From: Flaviaestuariibacter sp.
Lineage (GTDB): Bacteria; Bacteroidota; Bacteroidia; Chitinophagales; Chitinophagaceae
Direction of reading: 5' to 3'
Assembly (NCBI GenBank): GCA_025963645.1
Contig: JAOQAI010000015.1
Span: 1-64,000 of the forward strand
Length of the DNA: 64,000 nt
The position numbers and the translations under genes are program-made. The notes under the pieces were generated by a model. It saw nothing but the letters and a program-made list of their open reading frames with translations, was not told the DNA's origin and did no database searches. The stretch's first letter is position 1. Every line of letters starts with the position of its first letter. Shown one piece after another: positions 17,899-25,588 of this stretch.

Positions 17899-18831
17899 TT
17901 AAGCAGTTACGGTTTGAAATTGACGTGCAGTAGGCGTGCCTTCTACAAGGTTGATGAAAATATCATTCAGCGAAGGCAATATCTCATTGAAAGAATGAAT
18001 GGAACGACCGGATTGAAGAAAGTGGTTTAATACATCATTGGAGGTATAGCCTTCGTTGATCTTTACTACAAGCGTCTTGTCGCGCTGGCGACCCACCACT
18101 TCAAAAATCGCGTTGGTGTTTTCTGCAGGCGCTTCATTTAAACCAACCTGGAAAAGGTTTTCCTTGAACTGCTGCTTTACTTCTTTTACGGTGCCGTCCA
18201 GTATTTTTTGACCTTTATTCACCAGCACAATATGGTCGCATATCTCTTCTACCTGCTCCATGCGATGCGTACTGAAAATAATCGTGGAGCCACCTTTTGC
18301 AAGATTGAATATTTCGTCCTTGATCACATTGCTGTTCACCGGATCCAAGCCGCTAAATGGTTCATCCAGAATAACCAGTTTGGGACGGTGTAAAACGGTA
18401 GTGACGAATTGCAGTTTTTGCTGCATTCCTTTAGAAAGGTCTTCTACCTTTTTGTTCCACCAGCTTTCCATTTCTAGCTTTTCAAACCACTCCTTCAGCA
18501 TCCGGTTGGCGTCCGCTTTGCCCAAACCTTTTAATTGCGCCAGGTACAAGGCCTGCTCGCCGATCTTCATTTTTTTGTAAAGGCCACGTTCCTCTGGCAT
18601 ATAGCCGATATGCTCGATGTCTTTTAATGGGTTGAAAGTTTTGCCATCGAAAATGATCTCACCTGAATCAGGGTAAAAGATGCCGGTGATCATGCGTAGC
18701 AAAGTTGTCTTTCCGGCGCCATTCGGTCCCAGCAAACCAAAAATGCTGCCCCGCTCTACTGAAAAGCTGATATCATCAACCGCCTTTTGCGTAGCATAGT
18801 ATTTCTTGAGGTGTTTAAGCTCCAGTATCAT
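17899..18831 (-). CDS. ABC exporter ATPase (NatA-like)
   Basis: 310 residues. The nucleotide-binding domain holds Walker A GPNGAGKT (35-42), the signature LSKGMQQK, Walker B LVILDEPFSGLDP and a switch His in STHRMEQ. The last 80 residues form the DUF4162-type C-terminal extension usual in NatA-like ATPases. LSKGMQQK in place of LSGG is typical of this subfamily. It is the first gene of a two-gene operon with the NatB-like permease and powers export. The ATG at 18831 starts MILELKHLKKYY. Confidence 0.9.
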   Translation of the reverse strand: MILELKHLKKYYATQKAVDDISFSVERGSIFGLLGPNGAGKTTLLRMITGIFYPDSGEIIFDGKTFNPLKDIEHIGYMPEERGLYKKMKIGEQALYLAQLKGLGKADANRMLKEWFEKLEMESWWNKKVEDLSKGMQQKLQFVTTVLHRPKLVILDEPFSGLDPVNSNVIKDEIFNLAKGGSTIIFSTHRMEQVEEICDHIVLVNKGQKILDGTVKEVKQQFKENLFQVGLNEAPAENTNAIFEVVGRQRDKTLVVKINEGYTSNDVLNHFLQSGRSIHSFNEILPSLNDIFINLVEGTPTARQFQTVTA

Positions 18832-18981
18832 AGCTCGTTAGTTTTAGATTTTGTGGCTGCAATGTAGGATTATGACAAAAACAAATGCTAAGTATTTGAC
18901 CAAAGGCGGTATTCTCCATGTCAACACATTCTTTAACCTTGCCAAACCGGGTTAATCCCGCATTTTTGCAAAAAATTGGAT

Positions 18982-19977
18982 ATGCGTAAATACGTGTTGT
19001 CGGTTGTGGCTGTAGTGGCGGTTTTTATTTTTAGCAGCTGGGGTTTTTTGGTACATCGTACCGCTACGCAATTAGCGGTTTATCAGCTTCCGAAGGATTT
19101 ACAACCTTTTTTTCATGAGAATATGGGGGAACTGGTGAAGAACTCTGTGCGTCCGGACCAGCGGCGAAACAGTGATAAAACCGAAGCTCCTAAACACTAT
19201 ATAGACCTTGAACCATTTGGTGATTCGGCTGCCTGGAAAATGCCGTACGAATGGCAAACGGCTATTGCCACCTATACAAAAGACTCTTTGGAAAAATATG
19301 GTTATGTACCGTATGTAGTGGTTATGATGAAAGAGCGGCTGACCAATGCTTTCAGAATGAATAACCGCGATAGCATTTTATTTTACGCGGCAGATATGGC
19401 GCATTATATCGAAGATGCCAATGTACCACTACATACATCCATTAACCATGATGGGCAACTGACGAACCAGAAAGGATTGCACAGTCTTTGGGAAAGTTTT
19501 GTGCCGGAAATAGAACTCACTAATTATAATTTGTATTCGTCACATAAAGCTAAGTACCTGCCGCACCCGGAGGTCGCTATCTGGAACTCAGTAAGGACGG
19601 CACATCAATTATTGCCGCAGCTATTCGCTGAAGAGCGTGAGGCTTCTAAGGGTTTTGTGGATAGCACTAAATATAGGGTGCAAATGCGCAACGGAAGAGA
19701 GTCAAGAAGTTATACAACCGTTTTTGCAAAAGCATACAGCCAACGTTTAGGCAATACCATCAACCAGCAATTATTGAACAGTGCCAATATGCTTTCTGAT
19801 TTCTGGTATACCTCATGGGTAGATGCCGGGAAACCAAATCTTAATGGTTTGCTGAAAGCAGAGTGGACGAAGACAAAAAAGAAAGCTTGGAAGCGGGAAT
19901 ACAAATCTTACAAAAGGAACAAACTCCAGAGTGATAGCTTGCTGATTTCTCGCCAGCGGTTAGAAGGCACGGAATAA
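18982..19977 (+). CDS. Zinc-dependent phospholipase C / S1-P1 nuclease-like exported protein
   Basis: 331 residues from ATG at 18982; the frame also opens at a TTG two codons earlier, which is less likely. An N-terminal hydrophobic signal segment (VLSVVAVVAVFIFSSWG) ends at the Trp/Gly usually found at the mature N-terminus of this fold, followed by HRTATQLAVYQLP. MAHYIEDANVPLHTS (about residues 138-152) matches the H-x-x-x-D-x-x-x-P-x-H zinc-binding motif of S1/P1 nucleases and zinc-dependent phospholipases C. LHSLWESF follows, as expected. Nuclease versus lipase activity cannot be told from sequence. The C-terminal 50 residues are Lys/Arg-rich. Confidence 0.7.
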   Translation: MRKYVLSVVAVVAVFIFSSWGFLVHRTATQLAVYQLPKDLQPFFHENMGELVKNSVRPDQRRNSDKTEAPKHYIDLEPFGDSAAWKMPYEWQTAIATYTKDSLEKYGYVPYVVVMMKERLTNAFRMNNRDSILFYAADMAHYIEDANVPLHTSINHDGQLTNQKGLHSLWESFVPEIELTNYNLYSSHKAKYLPHPEVAIWNSVRTAHQLLPQLFAEEREASKGFVDSTKYRVQMRNGRESRSYTTVFAKAYSQRLGNTINQQLLNSANMLSDFWYTSWVDAGKPNLNGLLKAEWTKTKKKAWKREYKSYKRNKLQSDSLLISRQRLEGTE

Positions 19978-19998
19978 TGGCAAAGAAATTAGCATAGT

Positions 19999-20035
19999 AA
20001 TGGCAAGATGATCATCGTCTTGCCATTTTAATTTT
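19999..20035 (+). terminator. Terminator between convergent genes
   Basis: AATGGCAAGATGA (19999-20011) pairs with TCGTCTTGCCATT (20015-20027) with one G-U pair and a 3-nt loop; a T-rich run follows. The next gene's stop is at 20036, so it may act in both directions, though the U-run is only on the plus strand. Confidence 0.75.
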
Positions 20036-21601
20036 TCAACTATAACTATTTAATTCAGCAATAATATTTGCAATCCGTTCCCCATCCATCGCCGCACTCA
20101 CAATTCCACCCGCATAGCCTGCTCCTTCGGCACAAGGATATAAATTCGAAACCTGCGGATGATGTAACGTGACGTTATCACGCGGAATGCGAACAGGGGA
20201 AGAGGTTCGGGATTCGGTAGCAACTACTACGGCTTCATTGGTATAATAGCCTTTCAATTTTTTGCCAAACTCTTTGAAAGCTGCTTGCAGGGAAGCCGTT
20301 ACTTGTGGCGGTAGAACTGCTTGCAAAGAAGCGGAATGCAAGCCCGGTAAGTAGCTGCAATCAGGTAGTGATCCAGACACAATTCCCCTGGTGAAATCTA
20401 CCAGTCGCTGGGCAGGCGCTACCAATTTACCGCCGCCGGCTGCAAAGGCTTTTTTCTCTACTTCCTGTTGAAAGAGTAGACCCGCTAAAGCGCCATGCTT
20501 TTTAAAAGGTTGAAGATCCCTTTCCTCAATATTTACTACAATCCCGCTATTCGCATACGGGTTGTTGCGCTTCGATGGCGACCAGCCATTTACGACGATT
20601 TCACCTGCTGCGGTTGCTGCTGGCGCAATAATACCACCGGGGCACATGCAAAAGGAAAAAACGCCTTTGCCATCTACTTGCTGAACCAAACTGTAAGCTG
20701 CAGGAGGCAGATGTTCGCTACGCCATTCGCAATGATATTGCGCTGTATCTATCAACGCCTGCGGATGCTCTACCCGAACGCCTAACGCAAAAGGCTTGAA
20801 TTCTATTTGCAGCTTTTTATCATGCAGCAATTGAAAAATATCCCTTGCAGAATGACCGGTTGCTAATATTACAGCCGTCGCCGAAATGCTGTCGCCATCT
20901 GCTGTATGCACCTCCGTTATCCTGCCTGCTTCAATAGTAAAGTCTGTTAGCTTTTTTTGGAATAATACCTGGCCGCCACATTCAATGATCTTCTCCCGCA
21001 TGGCAGTAATGATCTGTGGTAATTTATTGGTGCCGATATGCGGATGTGCTTCGTATAGAATTTTTTCATCCGCTCCAAACTGCACTAAAATGTTAAGGAT
21101 GCGCTGCACATCTCCACGCTTGGTGCTGCGGGTGTAGAGCTTGCCATCGCTGTAAGTACCAGCGCCGCCCTCTCCAAAGCAATAGTTGCTTTCCGGGTTT
21201 ACAATGCCCTCTTTGTTCATGGCTGCGAGGTCGCGGCGGCGTGCACGAACATCTTTCCCTCTTTCGAGCACAATTGGTTTAATACCCACTTCAATAAGGC
21301 GTATGGCAGCGAACAGTCCAGCAGGACCCGCACCTACGACTATTACGGTTTGCGCCGCTTTGCTTACATCTTTTAGTACAAGAGGCATTAAATCCGGTTG
21401 CTGAAAAGGCTCGTCAATAAATACGTTAATGGTAAGCAGGAACCAGGCTTGCCGCCCACGGGCATCCAGTGATTTTCTTTGTACTGTATAACCTGTTATA
21501 GAAGCAGGAGAAACGGCACAGGCTTCTGCTATGAGTTCTTTTAGCAACTGGCTGTTTGCCGCCTCAGAAGGCGCTACTTTGATCGTAATTTTTTTTTGCA
21601 T
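20036..21601 (-). CDS. FAD-dependent oxidoreductase (COG2509-like)
   Basis: 521 residues. An N-terminal domain of about 80 residues precedes the dinucleotide-binding motif VIVVGAGPAGLFAAI (GAGPAG at 90-95). After it come IVLERGKDVRARRRD, FGEGGAGTYSDGKLYTR (about 148-164) and ILATGHSARDIF. SFCMCPGGIIAPAA and a C-terminal EGAGYAGGIVSAAMDG complete the pattern of the uncharacterised FAD-dependent dehydrogenase family COG2509. The Cys-x-Cys (FCMCPGG) is a family hallmark and may be redox-active. Substrate is unknown. It is monocistronic, and the ATG at 21601 is the only reasonable start. Confidence 0.8.
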   Translation of the reverse strand: MQKKITIKVAPSEAANSQLLKELIAEACAVSPASITGYTVQRKSLDARGRQAWFLLTINVFIDEPFQQPDLMPLVLKDVSKAAQTVIVVGAGPAGLFAAIRLIEVGIKPIVLERGKDVRARRRDLAAMNKEGIVNPESNYCFGEGGAGTYSDGKLYTRSTKRGDVQRILNILVQFGADEKILYEAHPHIGTNKLPQIITAMREKIIECGGQVLFQKKLTDFTIEAGRITEVHTADGDSISATAVILATGHSARDIFQLLHDKKLQIEFKPFALGVRVEHPQALIDTAQYHCEWRSEHLPPAAYSLVQQVDGKGVFSFCMCPGGIIAPAATAAGEIVVNGWSPSKRNNPYANSGIVVNIEERDLQPFKKHGALAGLLFQQEVEKKAFAAGGGKLVAPAQRLVDFTRGIVSGSLPDCSYLPGLHSASLQAVLPPQVTASLQAAFKEFGKKLKGYYTNEAVVVATESRTSSPVRIPRDNVTLHHPQVSNLYPCAEGAGYAGGIVSAAMDGERIANIIAELNSYS

Positions 21602-21735
21602 GGTCAGGTATTTATCCTGAAAGTTTGAGCAGCAAAGGTGGTCAAATTGTTGGAAAGCATTGACTGAATTCCATAAAAAATGGATAAAGGTTTTTTCTGA
21701 TTCAATTACAGCCTTCCTTCATGGAAAATGCTGCC

Positions 21736-21743
21736 TACATTTG
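21736..21743 (+). promoter_or_regulatory. Possible -7 promoter element
   Basis: TACATTTG fits TAnnTTTG exactly and lies 19 bp before the ATG at 21763. If functional, transcription begins near 21750 and the upstream ATG at 21721 cannot be the start codon. Confidence 0.35.
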
Positions 21744-21762
21744 TTTCACTAATACCTTTTGC

Positions 21763-22506
21763 ATGTTATTGAACCGCATCCGGTTGGCGCTTTTCGCAAC
21801 TGTCTTTTTTGCATCCTGCCAAACTGTTCAGGTGCCTGTAAAAGCTGATTATGCAGGTTATCGCATCACCGATTCATTGCCAAAAGACGCTTCATTAGTT
21901 GCGATGATGGCACCTTATCGTGATAGCGTGGACAAGAGCATGAATATCGTGATAGGGATGCTGGATAAGCCATTGGAAAAGCGCCAGCCCCAGGGAGCTT
22001 TGGGCGATTTTATGGCGGATGCCTTGTATTACAATGCAAAAAAGAAGTTTGGTGTAGAACCTGACCTTGCAGTAGTAAATTATGGCGGCATTCGGTTAAC
22101 ACAAGTGCCTGCTGGTCTCATCACCCGCGGTAAAGTATTTGAGTTGATGCCTTTTGATAACCTGGTGGTATTGCAACAGATAAAAGGCGATGTGCTTAAG
22201 CAATTCCTAGATCATACGGCAGCGGCTGGTGGCTGGCCTTTAGCGGGTGTCAGCATGAAAATTGAGAATAAAAAAGCAACCGATATTTTGATCAAAGGAA
22301 AGCCGCTTGACCTGGATAAAACCTATAATCTTATCAATTCCGATTATGTGGCAAATGGAGGGGACAATGCAGCCATGCTAAAGGCTATTCCCCAACAAAA
22401 TATAGGCTATCTCATGCGCGACGCTATTTTCGATTATATCATAGCGTTAAAAGCACAAGGGAAAAATATTTCTGTTACCGAACAAAAACGAGTGTATGCT
22501 CAATAG
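21763..22506 (+). CDS. 5'-nucleotidase C-terminal-domain lipoprotein
   Basis: 247 residues from ATG at 21763. This start gives a lipoprotein signal (MLLNRIRLALFATVFFASC, lipidated Cys19); the ATG at 21721 would put 14 polar residues before it. The body is the C-terminal substrate-binding domain of UshA/NutA 5'-nucleotidases. ALGDFMADALYYNAKKKFGVEPD, VVNYGGIR (substrate contact), GKVFELMPFDNLVVLQQIKG and YVANGGDNAAML are the typical segments. The metallophosphatase half is absent and is encoded by the next gene, which overlaps it by 11 bp. The two products probably act together on periplasmic nucleotides. Confidence 0.85.
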   Translation: MLLNRIRLALFATVFFASCQTVQVPVKADYAGYRITDSLPKDASLVAMMAPYRDSVDKSMNIVIGMLDKPLEKRQPQGALGDFMADALYYNAKKKFGVEPDLAVVNYGGIRLTQVPAGLITRGKVFELMPFDNLVVLQQIKGDVLKQFLDHTAAAGGWPLAGVSMKIENKKATDILIKGKPLDLDKTYNLINSDYVANGGDNAAMLKAIPQQNIGYLMRDAIFDYIIALKAQGKNISVTEQKRVYAQ

Positions 22507-23431
22507 ACGCGGCTTCATTACACAATCGGCATTGGCTACGGGTTCTTTGCTGTTAAGTTCTACCATTATTAAGGCAGCAGACCTATACGATGTGCCAAGG
22601 CGACTGACCATCCTGCACACGAATGATGTGCACAGCCGCATTGACCCTTTCCCAATGGATGGAAGCCGTAACCAGGGCTTAGCCGGCGTTGCTTCCAGGG
22701 CACAATTGATCAGGCAAATCAGAGCACAGGAAGAAAATGTTTTGGTGCTGGATGCAGGTGATATTTTCCAGGGCACACCGTATTTCAATATTTATAAAGG
22801 CGAGCCCGAAATAAAAGCCATGAGTGCAATGGGCTATGACGCCGCCACAGTTGGCAATCATGATTTTGATGCAGGCTTGGAAGCATTGGCCATGCAGTTA
22901 GAGCGCCATGCGTCTTTCCCTATGATCATCTGCAATTATGACTTTTCAGGCACACCCATGGAAACCAAATACCAGCCGTATAAAATCTTCCGGAAAGGTG
23001 GTTTGAAAATTGGTGTATTAGGCGTCGGTGTTGAGTTACAGGGCTTGGTACCAGAGAACTTATATGGCGCCACCAAGTATCTCGACCCGGTGCAGCAAGC
23101 GAATCGAACTGCTGCTACATTAAAGGCGCAAAACTGCGATCTTATTATTTGTTTATCGCATCTGGGCTATCGATCCAGTGCCAATAGAATGAGTGACCTG
23201 GTATTTGCTCCACAAACGGAGAATATTGACCTGATCATCGGCGGACATTCACATACGTTTTTAGAAAAACCGGAAGTGGTAAAGAATAAAAACGGCGAAG
23301 ATGTGGTGATAAACCAGGTGGGTTGGGCAGGGCTGCAGTTGGGGCGGCTGGATTTTATTTTTGAGAAAAGGAGAAGAAAAACTTTGGTTGGTTCACAAGC
23401 GATCGTAGTTAGTAAAAAAACCGAGATATAA
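22496..23431 (+). CDS. 5'-nucleotidase metallophosphatase-domain protein
   Basis: 311 residues. The N-terminus MLNRRGFITQSALATGSLLLSS has a twin-arginine-like start and a hydrophobic core, so export possibly by Tat is likely. The calcineurin-like phosphoesterase motifs are complete: ILHTNDVHSR (Asp44, His46), DAGDIFQGTP, GNHDFD and GGHSHT. It ends soon after the domain, so the C-terminal nucleotide-binding domain is missing. That domain is supplied by the preceding lipoprotein gene, which overlaps this ATG. Expected activity is hydrolysis of nucleoside 5'-phosphates. Confidence 0.85.
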   Translation: MLNRRGFITQSALATGSLLLSSTIIKAADLYDVPRRLTILHTNDVHSRIDPFPMDGSRNQGLAGVASRAQLIRQIRAQEENVLVLDAGDIFQGTPYFNIYKGEPEIKAMSAMGYDAATVGNHDFDAGLEALAMQLERHASFPMIICNYDFSGTPMETKYQPYKIFRKGGLKIGVLGVGVELQGLVPENLYGATKYLDPVQQANRTAATLKAQNCDLIICLSHLGYRSSANRMSDLVFAPQTENIDLIIGGHSHTFLEKPEVVKNKNGEDVVINQVGWAGLQLGRLDFIFEKRRRKTLVGSQAIVVSKKTEI

Positions 23432-23473
23432 AAATTTTTCTTTTCAACTTCTTTTCACCAAATTCGTTCTCCC

Positions 23474-23499
23474 GTATAAAAAAAATTTTTTTATACACA
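23474..23499. promoter_or_regulatory. DnaA box and AT-rich palindrome upstream of dnaA
   Basis: TTATACACA (23491-23499) matches the DnaA box TTATNCACA. It overlaps the right arm of a near-perfect palindrome, GTAT-A8-T7-ATAC (23474-23496), and lies 58 bp before the dnaA start. It could serve for autoregulation or belong to an origin; only one consensus box is seen. Confidence 0.6.
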
Positions 23500-23556
23500 G
23501 GATGTGGGAAATCAGATCAACTACTTTCATAACTCATTATAAATAGCCAGTACTGC

Positions 23557-24990
23557 ATGGAGAAGAATGCTGAAACCGTTTGGAACAACTGCTTGTCTAT
23601 CATCAAGGACATTGTGGAGTGGCAGCATTTCAAAACCTGGTTCGAGCCAATTAAGCCGGTTGGATTAAAAGAATCTGTTTTAATTATTCAGGTGCCAAGC
23701 CAATTTTTTTACGAGTACCTCGAGGAGCATTACATAAATCTCCTGGCAAAAACATTGAAAAGAGAATTAGGTAAAGAAGCTCAGTTGGAGTACCGTATCA
23801 TGGTTGACGGTGGCAATAACTACAACAAGCCGTTGACGGTGGATGTACCCGGTCAAGGTTATAAATCTTTTGCCAATAACGAAGTGGATTTTCCTTTGGT
23901 CATTAACACGCCAGTGAAAAACCCATTTGTTATTCCAGGGTTGAAGAAAATGCAGATAGACCCGCAACTGAATGCCAACTACACGTTTGATGCCCTTATA
24001 GAAGGCGATTGCAACCGTGTAGCACGCCGCGCAGGGAAAACCGTAGCGGAGAAGCCGGGAGCCAGTTCTTTCAACCCTTTGGTGATCTATGGCAGCGTGG
24101 GTTTAGGTAAAACGCATTTGGCGCAAGCCATCGGTAACGAAGTAAAGCGGGTGCAGCCCAACAAGGTGGTGCTTTATGTAAGCTCTGAAAAATTTATCAA
24201 TCAATTTATTGATCACAGCCGTAACGGTGCGATCAACGATTTTATTCACTTCTATCAAATGATTGATGTATTGATCATTGATGATATTCAGTTCTTTCAC
24301 AAGGCAGAGAAATCGCAGGATGCGTTCTTTTCCATTTTTAATCACCTGCACCAGTCCGGTAAACAATTGGTGCTGACATCTGATAAGCCGCCGAAAGATT
24401 TGGAAGGCGTACAGGATCGCTTGTTAAGCCGCTTCCGCTGGGGTTTGAGCGCCGATATCCAGGTGCCCTCTTATGAAACCCGCATTGAGATATTGGAGCG
24501 GAAGATGAAGAACGATGGATTGGATATGCCACCGGATGTGGTAAAGTATATTGCCTTCAACATCAATAATAATATCCGTGAACTGGAAGGCGCATTGATC
24601 TCTCTATTGGCTCAATCATCGCTTAACCGCAAGGAGATCGACCTGGAGTTGGCTAAGAAAGTATTGCGCAATTTTATCAAGTCAGCCAGCAAAGAGATCA
24701 CCATTGACACTATCCAGAAAATGGTTTGCGATTTCTACGAAGTGCCGTATGACAAGCTGTTGCAGAAAACCCGCAAACGCGATATTGTACAGGCAAGGCA
24801 GATCAGCATGTATCTCGCCAAAGCCTTCACAAAAAATTCATTGAAAAACATTGGTGAGCATTTTGGCGGTCGCGATCATACTACCGTTATACACTCCTGC
24901 CAGACGGTAAAAGACTTAATGGACACAGATTCTTCTTTTCGCGAGAACGTAATGGAATTGCAACAAAAAGTGCAGTTGGCGGCGCTATAA
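23557..24990 (+). CDS. dnaA: Chromosomal replication initiator protein DnaA
   Basis: 477 residues, normal length. Domain I (about 1-75, WNNCLSIIKDIVEWQHFKTWF) is followed by a linker, then the AAA+ domain with Walker A GSVGLGKTH (about 179-187) and Walker B VLIIDDIQF. The sensor/arginine-finger region contains DRLLSRFRWG. Domain IV carries the DnaA-box-binding signature GGRDHTTVIHSC (about 437-448). The protein opens the origin and may repress its own promoter through the upstream TTATACACA site. The ATG at 23557 gives the standard start MEKNAETVWNNC. Confidence 0.98.
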   Translation: MEKNAETVWNNCLSIIKDIVEWQHFKTWFEPIKPVGLKESVLIIQVPSQFFYEYLEEHYINLLAKTLKRELGKEAQLEYRIMVDGGNNYNKPLTVDVPGQGYKSFANNEVDFPLVINTPVKNPFVIPGLKKMQIDPQLNANYTFDALIEGDCNRVARRAGKTVAEKPGASSFNPLVIYGSVGLGKTHLAQAIGNEVKRVQPNKVVLYVSSEKFINQFIDHSRNGAINDFIHFYQMIDVLIIDDIQFFHKAEKSQDAFFSIFNHLHQSGKQLVLTSDKPPKDLEGVQDRLLSRFRWGLSADIQVPSYETRIEILERKMKNDGLDMPPDVVKYIAFNINNNIRELEGALISLLAQSSLNRKEIDLELAKKVLRNFIKSASKEITIDTIQKMVCDFYEVPYDKLLQKTRKRDIVQARQISMYLAKAFTKNSLKNIGEHFGGRDHTTVIHSCQTVKDLMDTDSSFRENVMELQQKVQLAAL

Positions 24991-25010
24991 ATTTTGACTA
25001 AGAATCTTTA

Positions 25011-25040
25011 AAAAGAGCTTCTTATGGAAGCTCTTTTTTT
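25011..25040 (+). terminator. dnaA terminator
   Basis: AAAGAGCTTC (25012-25021) pairs with GAAGCTCTTT (25027-25036) across 5 nt, followed by a T-run. It lies 21 bp after the dnaA stop. Confidence 0.85.
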
Positions 25041-25049
25041 GAAATAAGT

Positions 25050-25079
25050 TTTGTGGTGTCCGATTAATCTTTATTTTTG
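25050..25079 (+). promoter_or_regulatory. Promoter of the tRNA-Ser gene
   Basis: TTTG (25050-25053), an 18-bp spacer and TATTTTTG (25072-25079) form a near-ideal Bacteroidota housekeeping promoter. The tRNA begins 18 bp later. Confidence 0.75.
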
Positions 25080-25096
25080 CTGCCCTTGCAAAAAGA

Positions 25097-25185
25097 GGTG
25101 AGGTGGATGAGCGGCTGAAATCAGTAGTTTGCTAAACTGCCGTACGGGTTAAACTGTACCGCGGGTTCGAATCCCGCCCTCACCG
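25097..25185 (+). tRNA. tRNA-Ser(GCT)
   Basis: The acceptor arms GGTGAGG (25097-25103) and CCTCACC (25178-25184) pair perfectly, with discriminator G. The anticodon stem GTAGT/ACTGC encloses loop TTGCTAA, giving anticodon GCT for AGC/AGT serine codons. A long variable arm (CCGTACGGGTTAAACTGTAC) confirms class II serine. The T-arm is GCGGGTTCGAATCCCGC. CCA is not encoded. Confidence 0.95.
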
Positions 25186-25224
25186 CACAGCAAATTTTGT
25201 TAGTCATTGGTGCTTGGAGTTTAA

Positions 25225-25232
25225 TACCTTTG
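25225..25232 (+). promoter_or_regulatory. Probable -7 element for tRNA-Pro
   Basis: TACCTTTG matches TAnnTTTG and lies 15 bp before the tRNA. The nearest TTTG (25196-25199) is 25 bp upstream, longer than usual, so the -33 part is uncertain. Confidence 0.5.
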
Positions 25233-25247
25233 CGCACCAATGCAGAT

Positions 25248-25321
25248 CGGGAAGTAGCGCAGGCCGGTAGCGCACCTGGTTTGGGACCAGGGGGTCGCAG
25301 GTTCGAATCCTGTCTTCCCGA
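25248..25321 (+). tRNA. tRNA-Pro(TGG)
   Basis: The acceptor arms CGGGAAG (25248-25254) and CTTCCCG (25314-25320) pair perfectly. The anticodon stem CCTGG/CCAGG encloses TTTGGGA, giving anticodon TGG. The D-arm and T-arm (GCAGGTTCGAATCCTGT) are normal. CCA is not encoded. A terminator and then an integrase gene follow, making this tRNA the likely target of the adjacent element. Confidence 0.95.
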
Positions 25322-25348
25322 CAGAAATAGGTGTCAAAAGACACCAAA

Positions 25349-25381
25349 AGCCCGCAAAATCAATGATTTGCGGGTTTTTTT
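25349..25381 (+). terminator. tRNA-Pro terminator
   Basis: CCCGCAAA (25351-25358) pairs with TTTGCGGG (25367-25374) and is followed by seven T. Confidence 0.85.
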
Positions 25382-25390
25382 ATGCACATA

Positions 25391-25443
25391 ATTCGTGAGC
25401 TGAAACCATAGTAACTCACTTCATTTCGTGAGCTATTCGTGAG
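25391..25443. repeat. Three TTCGTGAG direct repeats before the integrase
   Basis: TTCGTGAG occurs at 25392-25399, 25425-25432 and 25436-25443; two copies are ATTCGTGAG and two continue into CT. They lie between the tRNA-Pro terminator and the integrase gene, where recombinase arm or core sites are often found. Function is inferred from position only. Confidence 0.5.
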
Positions 25444-25588
25444 TCGGAATCGGGACCCTTTGCTTCCTAATTTTGATTGGATGAAATAGCTGGCAAGTGA
25501 AGGAGCCCGGATTTTAGTTAAAACCTGATCTCACGATACAAGCTGGTAGTAGAAGAACTGAAATTTTTTAATTAAAAAATTAGTGAGA

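Noticed and set aside
23432-23556. Calling this region the chromosome origin
   Set aside because: One consensus DnaA box is not enough, and the origin is not always at dnaA in Bacteroidota; GC skew is needed.
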